Of a stretch of DNA of 64,000 bases, positions 9,030 through 17,547 are shown piece after piece (within the stretch, counting starts at the first letter, position 1; each line of letters begins with the position of its first letter). Below the pieces are notes generated by a model. The model saw only the letters and a program-made list of their open reading frames with translations, had not been told where the DNA came from and did no database searches. The stretch covers positions 1,302,001-1,366,000 of the forward strand of contig NZ_CP018171.1 in NCBI RefSeq assembly GCF_001889605.1, given 5' to 3'. Source of the stretch: Aquibium oceanicum (GTDB taxonomy: Bacteria > Pseudomonadota > Alphaproteobacteria > Rhizobiales > Rhizobiaceae). Position numbers and translations under genes: made by a program.

Positions 9030-9981
9030 ATGCCGCCGCCACGAGCCCGACCAGCGCGATCAGCAGCGCATCGGCGCGGCGATAGATCCGCAGCGCGCGC
9101 CTTATGTCAGCCGCGGCGGCGTCGCGGCGCCCACCTTCGCCCATCACCGCGTCCTCCACCAGCACGCCGCCATAGCTGCGCGGGCCGGCGAGCGCCAGGC
9201 CCAGCGCGCCGGCCATCGCGGCCTCCGGCCAGCCGGCATTGGGCGACCGGTGCTTTCGGGCGTCGCGCCGCACCGCGCGCCAGCTCGCCCCGGAATCGGC
9301 GTACTTCAGGGACCACGCCGCGCAGGCAATCAGCAGCGCGGTGAGCCGCGAAGCGGGCAGATTGATCAGGTCGTCGAGCCGCGCCGAGGCCCAGCCGAAG
9401 GCCTCGTGTTTCGGTGTCCGGTGGCCGATCATGCTGTCGGCGGTGTTGACCGCCTTGTAGATCGCAGCACCCGGCAGCCCGGCGACGGCGAGCCAGAAGG
9501 CGGGAGCTACGATGCCGTCGGAAAAATTCTCCGACAGGCTCTCGATCGCGGCGCGCGACACGCCCGCCTCGTCGAGGTTTTCCGGGTCGCGCCCGACGAT
9601 CATGGAAACCGCCTTGCGGCCGCCTTCCAGCCCGTCCCGCTCCAGCGCGTCGGCGACGGCTTCCACATGGCTCTCCAGGCTGCGCTGGGCAAGCAGCGAA
9701 CTCGCGACGAGGGCCGTTGCGAGGATGCCGACACCCGCGCCGAACGCCATTTGCACCGTCAAGCCCGCCGCGCCCGCCACAATAACGAAGACTGCCAGCG
9801 CAAGGAGACCGGCAGCCTTCCGCGAGCCGAAACTGCGGTCGGATCGGTTGAGCGTTGCGTCGGCCCATGCGATCAGCCGGCCGATCCAGGTGACCGGATG
9901 GCCGATCGCGCGGTAGACGGCGTCGGGGTAGCCGACGGCGCGTTCGATCAGGAGCGCCAGGAATGCGAGCAGGGCTGACAT
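9013..9981 (-). CDS. cobD: Adenosylcobinamide-phosphate synthase CobD (CbiB)
   Basis: A 322-aa membrane protein of the CbiB/CobD family that joins cobyric acid with (R)-1-amino-2-propanol or its phosphate. Recognisable family segments are the start [20 protein letters not shown], the [10 protein letters not shown] motif near residue 28, and [16 protein letters not shown] near 149. Several hydrophobic segments are present. It is the only leftward gene in this block: it converges on cobQ with a 17-bp overlap, and its ATG shares a CATG with the cobC start. Its promoter must therefore lie inside cobC. Confidence 0.94.
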   Translation of the reverse strand: MSALLAFLALLIERAVGYPDAVYRAIGHPVTWIGRLIAWADATLNRSDRSFGSRKAAGLLALAVFVIVAGAAGLTVQMAFGAGVGILATALVASSLLAQRSLESHVEAVADALERDGLEGGRKAVSMIVGRDPENLDEAGVSRAAIESLSENFSDGIVAPAFWLAVAGLPGAAIYKAVNTADSMIGHRTPKHEAFGWASARLDDLINLPASRLTALLIACAAWSLKYADSGASWRAVRRDARKHRSPNAGWPEAAMAGALGLALAGPRSYGGVLVEDAVMGEGGRRDAAAADIRRALRIYRRADALLIALVGLVAAAFIVHG

Positions 9982-11026
9982 GACGAGGCCGGGCAGGGCT
10001 CCACTGGACGAGGTGACCGATCACGGCGGCAGCCTGTCGCGCGCGGCGCGGCTGTACCCTGACGCGCCGCCGCCCTGGCTCGATCTCTCCACCGGCATCA
10101 ACCCGCACTCCTATCCGGTGGAGAAGATTCCCGCCAGCGCCTTCCGGCGGCTTCCCGAGGAATCGCGGCTCCAGCAACTCCTGGCGGCCGCAGCGCTTAC
10201 ATATCGCGCGCCGACGGGAAAGAACGTCGTCGCGGCGCCCGGTACGCAGATCCTCCTGCCTCTCGTCGCCGCGCTTTTGCCGCCGGGCCGCGCCGCCATC
10301 CTGTCGCCGACCTACGCCGAGCACCGCCGCGCAGCCGCGATTGCCGGCCACGCGGTGGTGGAGACCGGGGATTTCGAGGCGCTCGGGAACGCGGACCTCG
10401 GGGTGCTGGTCAATCCCAACAATCCGGACGGCCGCGTCATGCGGCGCGAGGCTTTGCTCGGTCTCGCCGCAAAAATGAGGGCCCGCGGCGGCCTGCTCGT
10501 CGTCGACGAAGCGTTCATGGACGTCGGCCCCGAGGAAGAGAGCCTGGCGCCGGACGCCGAAACGGGCGGCTTCGTCGTCCTGCGTTCCTTCGGCAAGTTC
10601 TACGGGCTTGCCGGCCTGCGCCTCGGCTTCGCCGTCGGCCCGGTGGCGCTCCTATCGCGCATAGCGGCGCAACTCGGCCCCTGGGCCGTCTCGGGCCCCG
10701 CGCTGGAGGCCGGCATCGCCGCGCTGGAAGACGCGAAATGGCGCGCCGCCATGCAGGACCGGCTTGGAGACGAAGCAGCGCGACTCGACGAAATTCTCGC
10801 TCGCCATGGCCTTGACGTCTCCGGCGGCACCAGCCTCTACCGCTTCGTCCGGACACCGCATGCCGGCGGAATCGTCGAGGCGCTCGGCCGGCGCGGCCTC
10901 CTCGTGCGCGCCTTCGCGCACGACGCGGAGGCTCTGCGCTTTGGACTGCCGGATTCGCCCGACGCGTTCGATCGCCTCGACTCCGCGCTGCGAATTGCGT
11001 GCGACCGGTGGAGCGCCAAACCGTGA
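9980..11026 (+). CDS. cobC: Threonine-phosphate decarboxylase-like aminotransferase CobC
   Basis: A 348-aa class I/II PLP enzyme of the CobC family. It has the characteristic opening HGGSLSRAARLYP and LDLSTGINPHSYP (about residues 15-48). The PLP lysine is expected in RSFGKFYGLAGLRLGF near residue 203, and NPNNPDGRV near 148 is a substrate-site motif. It supplies the aminopropanol (phosphate) arm attached by CobD. The GTG of the next gene overlaps its TGA. The name cobC follows Pseudomonas/Rhizobium usage and is not the Salmonella CobC phosphatase. Confidence 0.94.
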   Translation: MTRPGRAPLDEVTDHGGSLSRAARLYPDAPPPWLDLSTGINPHSYPVEKIPASAFRRLPEESRLQQLLAAAALTYRAPTGKNVVAAPGTQILLPLVAALLPPGRAAILSPTYAEHRRAAAIAGHAVVETGDFEALGNADLGVLVNPNNPDGRVMRREALLGLAAKMRARGGLLVVDEAFMDVGPEEESLAPDAETGGFVVLRSFGKFYGLAGLRLGFAVGPVALLSRIAAQLGPWAVSGPALEAGIAALEDAKWRAAMQDRLGDEAARLDEILARHGLDVSGGTSLYRFVRTPHAGGIVEALGRRGLLVRAFAHDAEALRFGLPDSPDAFDRLDSALRIACDRWSAKP

Positions 11027-11529
11027 TCCACGTCACACCTCTTTCGCGTCTCGAGGGAACCTTGCGGCTGTCCGGCGCAAGCCATCTCCTGACCCTGCTT
11101 TCGGATGGTGCGGTCTTTTTGCGGCCCGACGGCTTCGGCGCCGACCGCTGCCTGCAGCTGACGATGCACGACATCCCGGAAGCGCGCGATGGCTATACGG
11201 CCCCGGCGCCGGAACATGTCGAGGCCCTTCTCGCCTTCGCGCGCCGCTGGGACCGCGCCGCCCCGCTCGTCGTGCATTGCCACGCCGGCATCAGCCGCTC
11301 GACCGCGGCAGCCTACGCGATCGCGGCCATGCTGCAACCCGCGCGTCCGGAAGACGATCTCGCGCGGGACCTGCGGCGGCTCTCGCCGATGGCCACGCCA
11401 AACCCGCTGATCGTCGCCCATGCCGACCGGCTGCTCGGGCGGCAGGGGCGCATGATCGAGGCCATCCGCTCCATCGGCCGTGGCGCGGACGCCTTCGAAG
11501 GCGTCCCCTTCGTGCTCGATCTTCGCTGA
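11023..11529 (+). CDS. Protein tyrosine phosphatase-like protein downstream of cobC
   Basis: A 168-aa protein with the cysteine-phosphatase signature HCHAGISRS near residues 86-94 (C-x5-R loop), preceded by a candidate general-acid aspartate in MHDIPEARDGY. The fold class is dual-specificity phosphatase-like. The start is taken as the GTG at 11023, overlapping the cobC stop (GTGA), which fits translational coupling; an in-frame ATG at 10999 would add eight residues. Its place at the end of the cob cluster suggests a role linked to phosphorylated B12 intermediates or simply shared transcription. No substrate can be assigned. Confidence 0.8.
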   Translation: MIHVTPLSRLEGTLRLSGASHLLTLLSDGAVFLRPDGFGADRCLQLTMHDIPEARDGYTAPAPEHVEALLAFARRWDRAAPLVVHCHAGISRSTAAAYAIAAMLQPARPEDDLARDLRRLSPMATPNPLIVAHADRLLGRQGRMIEAIRSIGRGADAFEGVPFVLDLR

Positions 11530-11701
11530 GGGTTCGGGGCGCGTCGTCGGGACTTCTTTCGGGAGAAACCGGATCTGGCTTTCGCCTTGCGATACGGAGG
11601 GAAGCGGTATTCCGCCCCCGCGTCGGGATCCACGAGACGGAACCATACCCGTGGCGTCGAATTGTGATCGGGAAGGGATTCCGAAAATAGGAAACGCTCC
11701 C

Positions 11702-12115
11702 ATGATCAGCAAGACCAGTTTCATGCCGCTCGCCGTCGCGGGCTTTCTCGCTTCGAGCATCGGAGTCGCCGCTGCCGGAGATCTCGACAGCCAGATGACC
11801 GGCTCCATCACGCCGTCCGGCGTTCAAAGCAACGTGGCGCCTCCACCGCCGAATCCTCACGAACTCCGTGGCGACCGGGATACGCGTCCGCCCGATCCGC
11901 ACGAACTTCGCGGCGACTTCCGTGATAGCCGTGCGCCCAACCCGCATGAGCTTCGGGGGGATTTCCGGGATACCCGACCCCCTGCGCCGGATCCGCATGA
12001 GCTTCGGGGGGATTTCCGGGATACCCGACCCCCTGCGCCGGATCCGCATGAACTCCGGGGAGACTTCAGGGACACTCGTCCGCCAGCGCCTGGCCCGTAT
12101 AAGATTGGTGGGTAA
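11702..12115 (+). CDS. Exported protein with RGD-containing tandem repeats, function unknown
   Basis: A 137-aa protein with a cleavable-type signal peptide (residues 1-25, ending VAAAG) followed by five repeats of a unit like DPHELRGDFRDTRPPAP, and a short tail GPYKIGG. Each repeat holds an RGD tripeptide, proline and alternating charge, so the mature part is probably disordered. An internal 51-bp unit is perfectly duplicated (see the repeat entry). It stands alone between the cob genes and tRNA-Gly. I recognise no domain. A surface or periplasmic role is inference from the signal peptide only. Confidence 0.7.
   Translation: MISKTSFMPLAVAGFLASSIGVAAAGDLDSQMTGSITPSGVQSNVAPPPPNPHELRGDRDTRPPDPHELRGDFRDSRAPNPHELRGDFRDTRPPAPDPHELRGDFRDTRPPAPDPHELRGDFRDTRPPAPGPYKIGG
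11944..12045 (+). repeat. Perfect 51-bp tandem duplication inside the exported repeat protein gene
   Basis: Bases 11944-11994 and 11995-12045 are identical over 51 bp (17 codons). Flanking, more diverged copies extend the array from about 11855 to 12095. The perfect copies imply recent duplication or gene conversion, and the reading frame is preserved (51 = 3 x 17), so copy-number changes would leave the protein in frame. Confidence 0.9.
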
Positions 12116-12249
12116 GTCAGGGCGTCGCAGGACTGATCGGCAGAGATCCGGGAAGAAATCGGGAAAGCCCGAGGGAGCGACTTTTCCCTGTTGCATTCCA
12201 CAATGAGTTCGGCCATACAGGCCCGGCTTGCGGCGGAGACGCCGCGCGA

Positions 12250-12324
12250 GCGGGTGTAGCTCAGGGGTAGAGCACAACCTTGCCAAGGTTGGGGTCGAGG
12301 GTTCGAATCCCTTCGCCCGCTCCA
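12250..12324 (+). tRNA. tRNA-Gly (anticodon GCC), CCA encoded
   Basis: A complete cloverleaf is visible. The 7-bp acceptor stem GCGGGTG pairs with CGCCCGC (one G-U), the D arm is AGCTCAGGGGTAGAGC, the anticodon stem-loop is AACCTTGCCAAGGTT with GCC in the loop, and the T arm is GAGGGTTCGAATCCCTT. Discriminator T and CCA follow, ending at 12324. It reads GGC/GGU glycine codons. It stands alone between the exported repeat protein and the metE-like gene. Confidence 0.97.
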
Positions 12325-12514
12325 AATTCTTCTATATCGGCGGCTTGGGGCTCGGTTCATCCGGGCCTTTTTGCCGTGTGAGCGATTGAGAAGCCGCGGG
12401 CTCGGGCATTCCCGCGTGCGCCACGCCGGGACGGTCCCGGCTTGTCGCCGAGACCTCCTGGTTGCCGCTCGGCGCGGGAGAGGGCAAATGCCGTACCCCG
12501 GCCGCTTAGATATT

Positions 12515-13549
12515 CTACAACTCTCCCCGTACGATCGCCGCGCCGTCGGCCATGGCCTTCATCTTGCCGAAGGCGATGTCTCGGGGCAGGTACTTGAGGC
12601 CGCAGTCCGGCGCGATGACCACACGCGAGGCGTCGACGTGCGGCAGGGCGCGGCGGATGCGTTCGGCGACCTTTTCCGGTGTCTCGATCTCGTGGGTGGA
12701 GAGGTCCAGCACGCCGAGGATAATCTTCTTGTCGGGAAGCGTCTCCAGAACCGATGTGTCGAGATTCGACTGCGCCGTCTCGATCGACACGGCCTTGCAG
12801 GAACAACCCGAAAGCTCGGGCAGGAAGGAATAGCCCTCCGGGCGCGCGTGGATGATGGCCGCGTAGCCGAAGCAGATGTGAACGGCGGTCTCGCCCTCGA
12901 TGCCGTCGAGCGCCCGGTTCAGCGCGTCGAGACCGTACTGCCTGGCCGGTTCGGGTCGCGCCTGCATGTAGGGCTCGTCGATCTGCACGATGTCCGCGCC
13001 GGCGGCGAACAGGTCGCGGATCTCCTCGTTGACGGCGGCGGCATAGTCGAGCGCCATCTCCGCCGGATCGGAATAGAAGTCGTTCTGCGCCTGCTGCGAC
13101 ATGGTGAAGGGGCCGGGAACGGTGATCTTGATCGTCCGGTCAGTGTTGGCCCTCAGGAACTTCACGTCCTCGACCTCGACCGCGTGCATGCGCCTGATCT
13201 TGCCGACGACCCGTGGAACCGGGTTGGGATGACCCGAGCGGTCGAGCGCCGAGCCCGGATTGTCGATGTCGACACCCTCCAGCGCCGTGGCGAAGCGGTT
13301 GGAATAGCTTTCGCGGCGCATTTCGCCGTCGGTAATGATGTCGAGGCCGGCGCGCTCCTGGTCGCGGATGGCAAGCCGCGTGGCGTCGTTCTGGGCCTCC
13401 TCGAGGTGCTCGGGCGCGACCCGCCACAGCTCCTTCGCCCTGACGCGTGGCGGAAAACGCCCCGCGAGTTTGGCGCGGTCGATGAGCCATTCGGGCTGGG
13501 CGTAGGAACCGACGAGGGACGTCGGCAACAGCGGCAATGCGTTGGGCAA
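12515..13549 (-). CDS. Cobalamin-independent methionine synthase family protein (MetE C-terminal domain only)
   Basis: A 344-aa protein covering only the catalytic C-terminal barrel of MetE (PF01717 type); full MetE is about 750 aa. MetE-like features include LPTSLVGSYAQPEWL at the N-terminus, DGEMRRESYSNRF near residue 76, QIDEPYM near 189 and a C-terminal CGLKYLP with the zinc-type cysteine. An HICFGY segment near 222 supplies another candidate zinc ligand pair. Single-domain relatives include methyltransferases and CoM-type alkyl transferases, so the substrate is uncertain. It lies downstream of the amidohydrolase on the same strand but after a terminator. Confidence 0.8.
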   Translation of the reverse strand: MPNALPLLPTSLVGSYAQPEWLIDRAKLAGRFPPRVRAKELWRVAPEHLEEAQNDATRLAIRDQERAGLDIITDGEMRRESYSNRFATALEGVDIDNPGSALDRSGHPNPVPRVVGKIRRMHAVEVEDVKFLRANTDRTIKITVPGPFTMSQQAQNDFYSDPAEMALDYAAAVNEEIRDLFAAGADIVQIDEPYMQARPEPARQYGLDALNRALDGIEGETAVHICFGYAAIIHARPEGYSFLPELSGCSCKAVSIETAQSNLDTSVLETLPDKKIILGVLDLSTHEIETPEKVAERIRRALPHVDASRVVIAPDCGLKYLPRDIAFGKMKAMADGAAIVRGEL

Positions 13550-13571
13550 GTGGATTTCCTCCGGTCACTAG

Positions 13572-13603
13572 AAAAATCCGGCGACGCCCCACCGCGTCGC
13601 CGG
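13572..13603 (-). terminator. Intrinsic terminator after the amidohydrolase gene
   Basis: Minus strand: CCGGCGACGC (13603-13594) pairs perfectly with GCGTCGCCGG (13587-13578) around a 6-base loop, followed by a five-T run (13576-13572). It lies 7 bases after the amidohydrolase stop and 23 bases before the metE-like start, so it separates the two transcripts at least partly. Confidence 0.88.
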
Positions 13604-13609
13604 TCGGGC

Positions 13610-15112
13610 CTACATGCGAAAGAGGTCCTTCGGCACCCCCGCCGCCTCGAAGACATAGTCGCGGCTCGCTTCGAGCTCGCTCGTCAGCTTGGGCAGGTCG
13701 ACGTCGAGCAGCTTGCCCCTGAACTTGCGCAGCTTGCCCGCCACCATGACGGTGTCGACGTTGGTGCGGTCCATCAGCGTCACCACTGCGCCAGGCACGT
13801 GGTTCAGCGGCGTCACGTTGATCGCGGTCGCATCGAGCAGGATGATGTCGGCTTCCTTGCCGGGCGTCAGTGTGCCGGTCTTGGTGTCGAGCTTCAGGCC
13901 CTTGGCGCCTTCCAGCGTGGCGAAGCGGATCACATCTCGCGACGTCAGGAGCTTTGGCACGTCCTTGTCGCCGGCCAGTGCCTTCTCGTTGGCGAATGCG
14001 CGCTGCAGCGTGAAGGTGGAGCGCATCTGCGTGAACGGGTCGGCCGACATGGTACATTCGACGTCGGACGACAGCGACGGCTGCATGCCGAGGTCGAGCG
14101 CCTTCTGGATCGGCGGCATGCCGTGGCGCATCGCCATTTCGATCGGCACCGCCAGAGAGACGTGCGCGCCGGCATCGGCCGCCTTCTCCCAGGCCATGTC
14201 GGACATGCCGGTCATGTGGATGAAGATGTTGTCAGGCCCGAACATGCCCGCTTCGGCGAGTTTGTCGAAGGTCGGCGCCATCCCGAACGTGCCGACCACG
14301 TGGAGTGCCACGGGTAGTCCGAGTTCGCGCCCGATCTTCCACGATTCCTCGTAGCCGGGAATGTAGATCTCCCCGCCCATCACCATCGTGACCAGCTGGT
14401 CGTCTGAGGAGAAATGCTCGGTCTTCAGGCGGCGCGCGTCGCCGGGATACTTTGCATTGTCCCCCCAGCCTTCGAAATAGCCGAAGACGGCGCGCCGGCC
14501 CGTGTCCTGCAAGGCCTTCACCACCGCGTCGGAGTGTTCGGGCGAGTGGTGGATCTGCGAGACGTCCATCACGGTCGTCACGCCGGTATCGAGTTGGGCG
14601 AGGCCGCCGAAGAGCTCGTTGATGTAGACGTCCTGCGGCCGGTAGACCATCGAGAACTTCTGCAGGATGTATTCGTAGTAGTTGATGGCGTTCTCGGGCA
14701 GGCCGTCGTTGACGAGGATCCCGTCCGCGAGGAAGCTCCTGAGCGCCGTCTCGAACTGGTGATGGTGCGTGTCGATGAAGCCGGGCATGACGATCATGCC
14801 GGTCGCGTCGATGACCTCCGCGTCGCCCGCGTCGAGGTTCGGTCCGACCGCCTCGATGGTCCGGCCGGAGACCAGCACGTCGGCAGTCGCGAAGTCGCCC
14901 ACGGCAGGGTCCATGCTGAGCACGTGGCCGCCCTTGATCAGAACGCGCCGGCCATCCGTGCCGGTGCCCTGCGGCGCATCCTGGGCGGATGCAACGCCGG
15001 TCGCGGCGAAGACGGACGCGGCGGCGGCCCCTGCCACGAGCGAAGCCTTCAGGAAATCGCGCCTGGATTCGCAATCCAGCGGCGGACGGCCTTCGTCACA
15101 CAACCTGCACAT
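13610..15112 (-). CDS. Tat-exported metal-dependent amidohydrolase
   Basis: A 500-aa amidohydrolase-superfamily protein (AtzA/TrzN-like deaminase/hydrolase type). A twin-arginine signal SRRDFLKAS at about residues 16-24 precedes a hydrophobic stretch ending near VASAQ, so the enzyme should act in the periplasm. Metal ligands expected for the barrel are visible as GFIDTHHHQFE near 112 and HVVGTF, HMTG and SSDVEC further on. The start at 15112 has GGGAGGAGAG just upstream. Two cysteines (CRLC) precede the Tat motif, which is unusual. It lies on the same strand as ligAB and iclR. The substrate is unknown. Confidence 0.82.
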   Translation of the reverse strand: MCRLCDEGRPPLDCESRRDFLKASLVAGAAAASVFAATGVASAQDAPQGTGTDGRRVLIKGGHVLSMDPAVGDFATADVLVSGRTIEAVGPNLDAGDAEVIDATGMIVMPGFIDTHHHQFETALRSFLADGILVNDGLPENAINYYEYILQKFSMVYRPQDVYINELFGGLAQLDTGVTTVMDVSQIHHSPEHSDAVVKALQDTGRRAVFGYFEGWGDNAKYPGDARRLKTEHFSSDDQLVTMVMGGEIYIPGYEESWKIGRELGLPVALHVVGTFGMAPTFDKLAEAGMFGPDNIFIHMTGMSDMAWEKAADAGAHVSLAVPIEMAMRHGMPPIQKALDLGMQPSLSSDVECTMSADPFTQMRSTFTLQRAFANEKALAGDKDVPKLLTSRDVIRFATLEGAKGLKLDTKTGTLTPGKEADIILLDATAINVTPLNHVPGAVVTLMDRTNVDTVMVAGKLRKFRGKLLDVDLPKLTSELEASRDYVFEAAGVPKDLFRM

Positions 15113-15170
15113 GATCTCTCCTCCCAAAGAAAATCAGATTATTCGGTGCCCGCGCGCTCGCGCCGGCGGA

Positions 15171-15536
15171 CTATGTCTCCACTGTCGGATAGTCCCGACC
15201 GTTCCAGTGCTGAAGGCGCTGTGCGAAATGTCGCTGGAACGCCAGCGGACCGTTCTCCTTCATGTACGGCTCGTCGTAGATGCCGATGAACAGCGTGAGA
15301 TTGAGGAAGAAGTGCGCCCCCATCTCGAACAGCGCGACGAAATCGTGCTCAACCAGCGCCTTGCGCTCAGCATCGGTGAAACCGTGGACCGTCGAATGCT
15401 CGACCTCGTTGAGGCGGGGTCCGATCGACTGCTCCCAGGTGGCGACGAAGTTCTTCGGATCCTCGGCGTAGCGCTTGAGGAAATCGGGATTGCGATCGAC
15501 CTGGAAGAGAAACTTGTTGACGTAGTACTTGCTCAT
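15171..15536 (-). CDS. Extradiol ring-cleavage dioxygenase, LigA-type small subunit
   Basis: A 121-aa helical protein of the LigA (protocatechuate 4,5-dioxygenase alpha subunit) family, with YYVNKFLFQVDRNPDFLKRY at the start and LVEHDFVALFEMGAHFFLNL near residue 60, which forms the substrate-site lid in this family. Its ATG overlaps the ligB stop by 4 bases (ligB is upstream on this strand). Together the two genes should encode one class III extradiol dioxygenase. Whether the ring substrate is protocatechuate, gallate or another catechol cannot be read from the sequence. Confidence 0.88.
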   Translation of the reverse strand: MSKYYVNKFLFQVDRNPDFLKRYAEDPKNFVATWEQSIGPRLNEVEHSTVHGFTDAERKALVEHDFVALFEMGAHFFLNLTLFIGIYDEPYMKENGPLAFQRHFAQRLQHWNGRDYPTVET

Positions 15537-16405
15537 GCCGCGCGCTCCATTGGCTGAGCCTTCGGATACCAGGTGATGTAGGCTTCCATGGTGTGGAACA
15601 GGTCGAGATTGTCGACGTAGTCGGCCTTCTCCGGCCCGGCGATCCCCAACATCAGGATGAAGTTGAGGAAGCCGTGGGTGGCGTTGCCGCTCTTCGACAT
15701 GGTCTCATGGGTGACGTTTGCCAGGATGGCATCGATGTCGCCGGCACGCAGCCATTCGATCGCCTGCCGGTCGAAGACGGGGTCGGGTCCGGTTTCCATG
15801 AACTGCCGCGGCCCGCCGAGTTCCAGGGACAGATGTCCCGTGCCGATCGCCGCGACCCGCTTGTCGGACGGATAGTCGTCGATCGCTTTCCGGATCGCCC
15901 GACCGAGATCGTAGAACCGTTTGGGCGACGGCAGCGGCGGGGCGAAGATGTTGGTGTAGATCGGCACCACCGGCAGATCGTTGTCCGGACGCACAGTGAT
16001 GATGGGGCAGATGATCGAGTGATCGATCTTGAGTTCGTTGGAGAAGGCGAGGTCGAATCCCTGGTCCAGCAGGCTCACATGCATGAATTTCGACATCGCC
16101 ATGTCGCCCTCGAGGACGTATTTCGGAATGCCGAATTCGCGCTCCTCGTTCCAGAACGTCGCATCGTAGCGATCCGCCTTGCCGATCAGGAACTGGGGGC
16201 AATTGTCGAGGAAGATCTGGTGGAAATGGTCGGAGCCGACCATCACCAATATGTCCGGGCGGGCGCGGGCGAGCGTTTCGCGATAGGACTCGACCTTGCG
16301 CTTCCATTCCGGCGCCTGCGGCATCTGCTGCTCGGGCGGCATGGTGGTCGCCTTGAGATAGAAGGGGTGATGGGTCGAAGCCAGGGTCGCAACCAGTTCA
16401 GCCAA
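15533..16405 (-). CDS. Extradiol ring-cleavage dioxygenase, LigB-type catalytic subunit
   Basis: A 290-aa class III extradiol dioxygenase catalytic subunit. Iron ligands are expected at the early histidine in STHHPFY (residues 11-17), at DHFHQIF near 60, and at a later acidic residue. The conserved GTGHLSLELGG near 197 also fits LigB. The start is a TTG at 16405, supported by GGAGG 8 bases upstream. It is transcribed leftward downstream of the IclR gene and overlaps the LigA-type subunit. It probably opens a catecholic or gallate-like ring between oxygenated carbons using Fe(II) and O2. Confidence 0.88.
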   Translation of the reverse strand: MAELVATLASTHHPFYLKATTMPPEQQMPQAPEWKRKVESYRETLARARPDILVMVGSDHFHQIFLDNCPQFLIGKADRYDATFWNEEREFGIPKYVLEGDMAMSKFMHVSLLDQGFDLAFSNELKIDHSIICPIITVRPDNDLPVVPIYTNIFAPPLPSPKRFYDLGRAIRKAIDDYPSDKRVAAIGTGHLSLELGGPRQFMETGPDPVFDRQAIEWLRAGDIDAILANVTHETMSKSGNATHGFLNFILMLGIAGPEKADYVDNLDLFHTMEAYITWYPKAQPMERAA

Positions 16406-16528
16406 AACGATATCCTCCGTCCTCTCTCCCGCACTCCGGCTTCCGGAGCCTCAAGTCGCTGCATCCAGGCGCGCCGCTCGACTTCCGGCATCGCCGTGTC
16501 CGATTTGTCTCATGCTGCTTCATGCCGA

Positions 16529-17374
16529 TCAGTTCCCCATGACGGACAGGAGGATCGGGTAGCGCTGGATCATGTGGCCGATGCGCGAGGCGGTGGCCCG
16601 CAGCATCGGAAGGCGTTCGGTGACGAGCAGTTCCGGCGTCACCATGCCGGTGTAGCCCGAACTGTTGAGGGCGGCGACGGTGCGTCCGTCGGGACCACGG
16701 ATCGGCACGGCGAGCGCCGTGATGCCGTAGTCGAGTTGGTCGACCGTAGTGGCGTAGCCCGCCTCGCGCACGGCGAGGACCTCGCGGTGGAGTTCGGCCG
16801 GATCGGTGATCGTACGGGAGGTCAGTTCCTGCGGCCGCACCCGGTCGATATAGGCTTCGAAGGCGGCATTCGGCAATCCCGCGAGCAGCACCCGCCCGAG
16901 CGAGGTCGCGTAGGCCGGATAGCGCGCGCCGATCACCGCCGCCGCACGCCGCGCGCGCTGCACTGAATTGTGGGCGATGTAGATGACGTCCTCGCCTTCC
17001 AGAGTTCCGACGGACGAGGCGTCGCCGAACTGCCGCACGATGTCGCGCAGGTCAGGCTGCAGCACCTCGTCGATGCGCGACGCGAAGTAAAAAGTCGACC
17101 CCAGCGTCATGACCTTGGGACGCAGGTGGAACCGTCGGTTGTCCTGTCCGATATAGCCGAGCGCCTGAAGCGTGATCAGCGAGCGACGCGCCGCTGCGGG
17201 CGACAGGCCCACTCGCCTCGCCACCTCGCTCAACGTCATTTCGGGATGGGCGGCATCGAAGCTTTCGAGGATGGCGATCCCCTTGGCGAGGGCCTCGACG
17301 AATTCCGCCGGGCGCTCCGCGCCCATCGTGCGGTCTTCGGCTGTCGCCATGACGATGTCGCCTTGGACCGTCAT
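16529..17374 (-). CDS. IclR-family transcriptional regulator
   Basis: A 281-aa IclR-family regulator. The winged helix-turn-helix lies at about residues 28-85 (MTLSEVARRVGLSPAAARRSLITLQALGYI). The C-terminal IclR effector domain includes RYPAYATSLGRVLLA near 153 and GITALAVPIRG near 222. It resembles the PcaR/PobR branch that senses aromatic acids. It stands 123 bases upstream of ligB and divergent to the citryl-CoA-lyase-like gene across a 203-bp promoter region with a perfect TTTCGC-GCGAAA dyad, so it is the likely regulator of both arms. Confidence 0.9.
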   Translation of the reverse strand: MTVQGDIVMATAEDRTMGAERPAEFVEALAKGIAILESFDAAHPEMTLSEVARRVGLSPAAARRSLITLQALGYIGQDNRRFHLRPKVMTLGSTFYFASRIDEVLQPDLRDIVRQFGDASSVGTLEGEDVIYIAHNSVQRARRAAAVIGARYPAYATSLGRVLLAGLPNAAFEAYIDRVRPQELTSRTITDPAELHREVLAVREAGYATTVDQLDYGITALAVPIRGPDGRTVAALNSSGYTGMVTPELLVTERLPMLRATASRIGHMIQRYPILLSVMGN

Positions 17375-17547
17375 CGGCCCGCCGCGCGTACGGTCGACCG
17401 GGGAGCCGTCGTGCCAGCTTCAACGCGGACGTCAATGTCTGAACAGCGCATGCTACCCCCCCCCCGATCAGAGCCGGTTGTCCCGGCCTCACGTTTCACC
17501 TTGACGCTACGGTAAATCGCCCTTAGCTTTCCGGCAAGAGAAAAATA

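Noticed and set aside
11857-12360. Minus-strand frame through tRNA-Gly with SGRRDSNPRPQPWQGCALPLSYTR
   Set aside because: This peptide is the well-known antisense translation of tRNA-Gly and is a common false gene.
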